Origin: CAYREV01 sp964423345 | GTDB lineage: Bacteria; Bacteroidota; Rhodothermia; Balneolales; Balneolaceae | Length of the DNA stretch: 10,421 nucleotides | Assembly: GCA_964423345.1 (NCBI GenBank) | Contig: CAYREV010000045.1 | Location: forward strand, 1 to 10,421 | Direction: 5' to 3' | Shown here: piece after piece, positions 6,154 through 10,421 of the stretch | Layout: each line of letters begins with the position of its first letter | Numbering within the stretch: the first letter of the stretch is position 1 | Program-made: the position numbers and the translations under genes | Notes under the pieces: generated by a model | The model's input: the letters and a program-made list of their open reading frames with translations, nothing else | The model's database searches: none | Told to the model about the DNA's origin: nothing

Positions 6154-7158
6154 ATGGCCGACGTTAGAACCGACTGGACCAAAGAAGAAATATCCGACCT
6201 GTACCACACCCCCCTGATGGAACTCATCTACCGGGCCGCCACCGTGCACCGGGATCACCAGGCCACCGGCGAAGTACAGGTGTGCACCCTCCTCTCCATC
6301 AAGACGGGAGGCTGTCCCGAAGACTGCGCCTACTGTCCCCAGTCGGCCCATCACGACACTGACGTTGAAGCTGAGAAAATGCTCGAGGAGGAGGAGATCA
6401 TCGCTGCAGCCCGTAAAGCCAGGGAGGCCGGCAGTACGCGTTTCTGCATGGGCGCCGCGTGGAGGTGCGGAAGGGAGAACAAGGATTTTGACCGCGTGCT
6501 GGAGATGGTAAGCGAAGTGACCGACATGGGCATGGAAGTGTGCTGCACCCTGGGCATGCTTACCGACGAGCAGGCATCCAAACTGAAGGAGGCCGGCCTG
6601 TATGCCTACAACCATAACCTGGACAGCAGTGAGGATTTTTACAACCGTATCATCTCCACCCGAAAATACCAGGATCGCCTCGACACTATTGAAAAAGTGC
6701 GTGAAAACAATATCAGCGTCTGCTGCGGAGGTATCATCGGCATGGGCGAGACCGACGAAGACCGCATCGAGCTGATCCACAATCTGGCGACCATGCCCGA
6801 GCATCCAGAGTCGGTTCCTATCAATGCCCTAATAGCCGTAGAAGGCACCCCGTTGGAGGATCAGCCCAAGGTGCCCTGGTACGACATGGCACGGATGATT
6901 GCAACCGCCCGTATTACCATGCCCGATTCGATGGTGCGCCTATCGGCGGGACGCGTGGATATGAATATGGAAGAGCAGGCGCTCTGCTTCATGGCCGGTG
7001 CCAACTCTATTTTTACGGGCGAGAAGCTGCTCACCACCGACAACAATGAGCTGGAAGAAGACCGCCGTATGTTTGAAATCCTCGGCCTCACCCCCCGCAA
7101 AGCCTTCAAGGACGCCAAACATGAACACATTCCGGAAAGCATGGAGGCGGCGGAGTAG
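6154..7158 (+). CDS. bioB: Biotin synthase
   Basis: A 334-residue radical-SAM enzyme that inserts sulfur into dethiobiotin, the last step of biotin synthesis. The CxxxCxxC motif (Cys54, Cys58, Cys61 in GGCPEDCAYCPQS) binds the SAM-contacting [4Fe-4S] cluster. The ligands of the sacrificial [2Fe-2S] cluster are also present: Cys98 (FCMGAAWR), Cys130 (MEVCCTLG), Cys190 (SVCCGGIIGMGET) and Arg262 (VRLSAGR), aligned to E. coli Cys97, Cys128, Cys188 and Arg260. The C-terminal block MCFMAGANSIF-like LCFMAGANSIFTGEKLL is typical, and length is normal. The chosen ATG gives a normal N-terminus (LYHTPLMELIYRA follows); there is no clear Shine-Dalgarno site. TTGACC at 6109-6114 is a possible -35 element, but no matching -10 was found. 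No other bio gene is in the window, so the rest of the pathway must be elsewhere or absent. Confidence 0.97.
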   Translation: MADVRTDWTKEEISDLYHTPLMELIYRAATVHRDHQATGEVQVCTLLSIKTGGCPEDCAYCPQSAHHDTDVEAEKMLEEEEIIAAARKAREAGSTRFCMGAAWRCGRENKDFDRVLEMVSEVTDMGMEVCCTLGMLTDEQASKLKEAGLYAYNHNLDSSEDFYNRIISTRKYQDRLDTIEKVRENNISVCCGGIIGMGETDEDRIELIHNLATMPEHPESVPINALIAVEGTPLEDQPKVPWYDMARMIATARITMPDSMVRLSAGRVDMNMEEQALCFMAGANSIFTGEKLLTTDNNELEEDRRMFEILGLTPRKAFKDAKHEHIPESMEAAE

Positions 7159-7550
7159 AGGATCAAACTAATGTAACGGCATCTTCCCATACACCTAATA
7201 TTCGAGCCCGTTTACCTTACTCTGTCGACCGGACTTTTGACTCCCATCCCCCTCTTTTAATTTCATGGGTATGAATTATCGTAGTCTTAAAGTTTTTATA
7301 TCCAGGAGTTCCTATACCGCCCGGTGTTTAATAGGAAAGAACGGATCCGGAGGCATTCCTTACAGGCAGCACCTATTATTCATGTTATGTGTAGTAGCCC
7401 TCTCGGCTTTCGACAAATAATATTCCCCAATACCTCTTCTGAGAACAACCAGGTAGGCTTTTTGATATTATCCCCCCAATTGGTAGTATGATTTCATAGG
7501 TATAAAATTATGTTATACCACCTAAAAGATAACCCAAACCAATATTCATC
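7159..7550. other. 392-bp intergenic region between bioB and the exported hydrolase pair
   Basis: No convincing gene here. After the bioB stop comes a pyrimidine-rich stretch without a recognisable terminator hairpin. A 51-codon frame at 7265-7420 has no recognisable homology or ribosome binding site. TACCT at 7431-7435 can pair with AGGTA at 7451-7455, followed by a short T run (7459-7463), a weak terminator-like arrangement. The last 60 bp hold the dyad at 7499-7519. The region marks a change from the GC-rich bioB to more AT-rich genes, so it may be an insertion boundary, but no transposon ends or tRNA gene are seen. Confidence 0.5.
7499..7519. promoter_or_regulatory. AT-rich dyad upstream of the exported hydrolase operon
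   Basis: GGTATAA (7499-7505) and TTATACC (7513-7519) form a perfect 7-bp inverted repeat around 7 bp. TAGG (7497-7500) could alternatively pair with CCTA (7521-7524), so the symmetry extends imperfectly. The left arm includes TATAAA, a possible -10 element (TTGGTA at 7480-7485 would be a -35 with a short 15-bp spacer), 32 bp before the ATG at 7551. A regulator bound here would cover the promoter. Inference from position and symmetry only. Confidence 0.4.
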
Positions 7551-8870
7551 ATGAATTTATTCAACCTTAGGCAGCTCATATCCCTAACCATATTTTGTTT
7601 AGTAGCATTAACTTCTGCGGTTGAAGCCCAATCTCCATCGGCCAACAGCGCCAACTCCCGGATGGTATTGGTCAACGGACATAAAATGCATGTGCAAACC
7701 TACGGATTGGATAAACAAAGACCGGAGGAAATACCTGTGGTCATATTTGAGAACGGAGCATTATCGCCCATTGATTCCTGGGGTGAGGTTCCGGCACAAG
7801 TAGCTTCCTTTGCACCGGTGGTAACCTACGATCGCAGTACGATTGGCAAATCTGAATGGGATGGCGAAATAGGTACTCCCGCCCATGTCACAGAAAACCT
7901 TTGGACATTGTTTAGCAAACTCGATGTTGACCCACCCTACGTACTTGTAGGCTGGTCGTGGGGCGGCGACCTTATCCGATATCATGCCGGCACCCATCCT
8001 GAAGATGTAGTCGGGCTCGTTCATGTAGATCCTGCCGCGCATTCGCCTAAGGCCCTACTTTCAATTTTTAAGGCTATCGGATACGGCAAAGAGGAATATA
8101 CCGCAGATGTAGAGGCCATGGAAAACGGGCTTCCAAATTTACCATCATTGGCGATGCAGGCAGATGTTAAACCTATTAACAACATTTATTTGAATAATAA
8201 TGAGCCGGATTTTGGGAAAGTGCCTTCCGTACCGACTGCTGTTCTATTAGCAGGAAAATTCAGGCAACCTTCTGCAAAAGAAATAGAAATGCTTGGAGAA
8301 GTATCCTACGACAGGAAAGCCCATTTTGAGGCAAAGCTGCGATCCAAGATCGAACGAACCAGTGAGTGGGCGCTATCAAGCCGGGAGGGATTATTTGTAA
8401 TAGTCCGAAACAGTGAACATGCTCTGCAGTTGCATGAACCGGCTTTAGTTGAGGATGCTATCCGCAGAATGGTATTTCCTGATCCAAGCCCTCAACTACG
8501 ATCTACTATTGTTCAGAGAGGAAGTCAAGCATTTCGAAAGGCTTATCAAGAACTCAAGCGATATTATCCGGCAGAGCGATTCAGCGAAGGACTACTTAAC
8601 AGTCTTGGATATGAATTGTTAGCTAAAGAAAATATTGAGGAGGCTATAGCTGTATTTGAACTAAATGTCGAGGAATACCCGGAAACCGCCAATCCCTACG
8701 ACAGTTTGGGCGATGCATACCGTGCAGCCGGAGAGCTGCAAAAAGCCCGGGAAAGCTATACAAAAGCCGTGGAATTAGCCCCCGATTCGGATCACTCTCA
8801 AGTAAAGCTGGAACAGGTAACAAGCCAACTGGAACAAGAAAATGAGGAAGATGCGGGGAACAACAATTAA
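7551..8870 (+). CDS. Exported alpha/beta hydrolase with C-terminal TPR repeats
   Basis: A 439-residue protein. A signal peptide (about 1-27, VEAQ end) leads into an alpha/beta hydrolase domain (about 37-310). Visible elements are the oxyanion region FENGA, the VVTYDRSTIGKSEW strand-loop, nucleophile Ser136 in GWSWGGD, and His290 in NSEHALQLHEP. The acid is not after strand 7, where LLAGKFRQP has none; Asp160 in HVDPA after strand 6 is the likely substitute, a position known in some members of the fold. Residues about 346-425 form at least two TPR-like helical hairpins (LGYELLAKENIEEAIAVFE; LGDAYRAAGELQKARESY), followed by an acidic, Gln/Glu/Asn-rich tail. No Shine-Dalgarno site before the ATG. 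The beta-lactamase-fold gene starts 21 bp downstream, indicating an operon. Substrate unknown; the TPR part may bind a partner protein. Composition is AT-richer than in bioB. Confidence 0.85.
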   Translation: MNLFNLRQLISLTIFCLVALTSAVEAQSPSANSANSRMVLVNGHKMHVQTYGLDKQRPEEIPVVIFENGALSPIDSWGEVPAQVASFAPVVTYDRSTIGKSEWDGEIGTPAHVTENLWTLFSKLDVDPPYVLVGWSWGGDLIRYHAGTHPEDVVGLVHVDPAAHSPKALLSIFKAIGYGKEEYTADVEAMENGLPNLPSLAMQADVKPINNIYLNNNEPDFGKVPSVPTAVLLAGKFRQPSAKEIEMLGEVSYDRKAHFEAKLRSKIERTSEWALSSREGLFVIVRNSEHALQLHEPALVEDAIRRMVFPDPSPQLRSTIVQRGSQAFRKAYQELKRYYPAERFSEGLLNSLGYELLAKENIEEAIAVFELNVEEYPETANPYDSLGDAYRAAGELQKARESYTKAVELAPDSDHSQVKLEQVTSQLEQENEEDAGNNN

Positions 8871-8879
8871 ACAATACAC

Positions 8880-8883
8880 GGAG
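8880..8883 (+). promoter_or_regulatory. Ribosome binding site of the serine hydrolase gene
   Basis: GGAG lies 8 nt before the ATG at 8892 inside the 21-bp gap after the upstream stop codon. It supports this start and translation from a shared transcript; most other genes in the window lack such a clear site. Confidence 0.5.
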
Positions 8884-8891
8884 ATAACATT

Positions 8892-10421
8892 ATGAAATCA
8901 CTCTACCTAAAACAATTCGCAAGTCTGGCTTTTTGTTGGTCGATGATATTCGGAGCATTCACCGTTTATGGGCAAAACGCATTACCCCAAGAAAGCAAGA
9001 TAGAGGTGCCACGAACCCACACCTTGCCTGGCATTGAAAATCCAGCCTTTCCCTACGTGCAGCCCGGGGAGGTGGGACTCTCCAGCGAAAAGCTGAACCG
9101 GCTGGGCGAGGAGATCACCAGCTGGGTGGCCAATGGAGATCTTGTTGGTGGTGAACTGCTGATCATAAAGGACGGACTCATCGCCTTCCACGAGGCCTAC
9201 GGCTGGAGCGACTTGGCTGACAAAAAACCCGTTGAACGCAATTCAATCTGGTCCATTAGGTCTATGACAAAGCCATTTACCGCAACAGCGATCATGATTT
9301 TAGTTGAAGATGGTAAGCTTTCGTTAGATGATAGAGTGATCGACTATATTCCCGAATTTAAAGGTTATCCTGAAACTACCATTGCTCATCTTATGTCACA
9401 TACCAGTGGTTATTCTGGAGAAGATTTTTCTGATTATGATTCAACCCATCAAACCCTTAAAGAATGGGTAATGAGTGGTGCAACAAAAGAACCTACAGGG
9501 ATATTTGGCGAATATGAATATACCGATTTCGGCTTTGCAGCAAGTGCATATATCATCGAAAAGATTTCAGGGATAAGTTTAAAAGAATTCATTGAGCAAC
9601 ACATCATCATTCCCTTGGGGTTAAAAAATACATCGGTAAACTTCTTGGATGATCCTGAATGGCGTTCCAGAATTAGCACCTGGTATATATTAAATCAAGA
9701 AACTGGTAAATATGAAGTAAGATGGCCTTCTTACAGAGAGGGCTGGCGAATTTTTGGTGGCGCCTGGGGTATGTTCTCTACGGTAACAGATTATGCAAAA
9801 TTTCTTTCTTGTTTTCTGAATAATGGAGAGTGGAACAACACAGAACTGCTGAAAAGGGAAACCGTTTCACTTATGACCCAGCCGCAAGGATTTAGTAATA
9901 ATATACCAATGTACGGATATGGATGGATGGTTCAATATAGTCTTGAGGATAATAAAGCTAAATTGAATTTTGGTCATCGAGGTGGTGATGCATTAGCAGG
10001 ATATGTTTTCCCTCAAGAGAATATGGTTTTAATCTATATGACCCACTCAAGAGGAGGATATCATCGGGCAGCTTTAATGGATAAACTTAAAGAATTGGAG
10101 CTAATAAAATTTACAAATTATTTGGGCTCACCTGTGAAACCAAAACATTTTCAGGGTAATACTTATCAACTTACCAAAAAAGAACAAAAACGTTTTCTGG
10201 GAATTTTTAGAGAAACCAAGGACACAAACAGATTATTTGAAATAACTTCTAACAATGGCTTTTTGTCTCTTAATCTTTACTTTGATGGCCAAAAAACAAG
10301 GATAAAGTACGACTTGGTATATCTTGGAAATAACATATTTGCAATTGGAGATTATTCTAAGGAGAAACTTGATTGGTTAAGTCCGGGGATCCGAATTGTT
10401 TTTACAGAACTAGAGGGCACA
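8892..10421 (+). CDS. Exported beta-lactamase-fold serine hydrolase (SxxK family), 3' end outside window
   Basis: The frame is open for 510 codons up to the window edge, with no stop. A signal peptide (about 1-28, ending YGQ) precedes a class C beta-lactamase/esterase/DD-peptidase-like domain (about 62-400). Catalytic motifs: Ser124-x-x-Lys127 in IRSMTKPFT; Tyr210-Thr-Asp212 in the YxN position (Asp for Asn, as in some esterase-type members); and His362-Arg-Gly364 in GHRGGD in place of KTG. LMSHTSG, a typical family motif, is at 168-173. A further domain (about 410-510) continues past the window. The signature favours an esterase or peptidase role over antibiotic resistance. Composition changes sharply inside the gene: 57.5% GC in 9001-9240 but 37.5% in 9241-9480, with the reading frame kept. 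This suggests recombination, acquisition, or an assembly join. Likely co-transcribed with the TPR hydrolase gene. Confidence 0.88.
   Translation, partial: MKSLYLKQFASLAFCWSMIFGAFTVYGQNALPQESKIEVPRTHTLPGIENPAFPYVQPGEVGLSSEKLNRLGEEITSWVANGDLVGGELLIIKDGLIAFHEAYGWSDLADKKPVERNSIWSIRSMTKPFTATAIMILVEDGKLSLDDRVIDYIPEFKGYPETTIAHLMSHTSGYSGEDFSDYDSTHQTLKEWVMSGATKEPTGIFGEYEYTDFGFAASAYIIEKISGISLKEFIEQHIIIPLGLKNTSVNFLDDPEWRSRISTWYILNQETGKYEVRWPSYREGWRIFGGAWGMFSTVTDYAKFLSCFLNNGEWNNTELLKRETVSLMTQPQGFSNNIPMYGYGWMVQYSLEDNKAKLNFGHRGGDALAGYVFPQENMVLIYMTHSRGGYHRAALMDKLKELELIKFTNYLGSPVKPKHFQGNTYQLTKKEQKRFLGIFRETKDTNRLFEITSNNGFLSLNLYFDGQKTRIKYDLVYLGNNIFAIGDYSKEKLDWLSPGIRIVFTELEGT

Noticed and set aside
7265..7420. 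51-codon plus-strand frame with a hydrophobic C-terminal stretch
   Set aside because: No homology recognised and no Shine-Dalgarno site; length is within chance expectation for this region.
8892..10421. Antibiotic-resistance beta-lactamase
   Set aside because: The fold family includes AmpC, but Asp replaces Asn in the YxN position and HRG replaces KTG, and there is an extra C-terminal domain; an esterase or peptidase role is more likely.

Overview
The window looks like chromosomal sequence from a free-living Gram-negative-type bacterium, most likely of the Balneolota/Rhodothermota/Bacteroidota group. That placement is an inference. It rests on the M23 peptidase with a short aromatic N-terminal tail (a layout familiar from Bacteroidota relatives), several secreted enzymes whose signal peptides end in Gly-Gln or Ala-Gln, few strong Shine-Dalgarno sites, and an HPr kinase. 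Two promoters look sigma70-like (TTGGCA/TATAAT and TTGTTT/TATAAT) rather than like the classical Bacteroidota -33/-7 type.

Left part (1-5917): ordinary core-type genes, with about 50-60% GC in the stretches inspected. In order: the 3' end of hprK; a membrane-anchored M23 endopeptidase with its own terminator, preceded by a 26-bp tandem duplication; a secreted M28 carboxypeptidase Q-like enzyme; convergent trmH (tRNA Gm18 methyltransferase); a two-CBS-domain protein divergent from trmH; a solitary OmpR-type response regulator on the minus strand with its own strong promoter; and a small cytoplasmic alpha/beta hydrolase, also on the minus strand.

Middle (5918-7158): a 236-bp divergent intergenic region followed by bioB, complete with all iron-sulfur ligands. 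No other biotin gene is in view. A perfect 7-bp dyad fills the spacer of the likely promoter of the divergent hydrolase.

Right part (7159-10421): a more AT-rich, accessory-looking region. A 392-bp intergenic stretch ends in an AT-rich dyad. It is followed by a probable two-gene operon of exported hydrolases: an alpha/beta hydrolase fused to C-terminal TPRs, then, 21 bp downstream, a beta-lactamase-fold (SxxK) serine hydrolase that runs off the window. This last gene changes composition abruptly at about 9240, from about 57% to about 38% GC, without loss of frame and just before its catalytic motif. That is the most unusual signal in the window.

I see no tRNA, rRNA, CRISPR array, insertion sequence or defence system. 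No clearly new multi-gene system is demonstrated; the best candidates for follow-up are the exported hydrolase pair with its mosaic second gene, and the dyad-controlled promoters.
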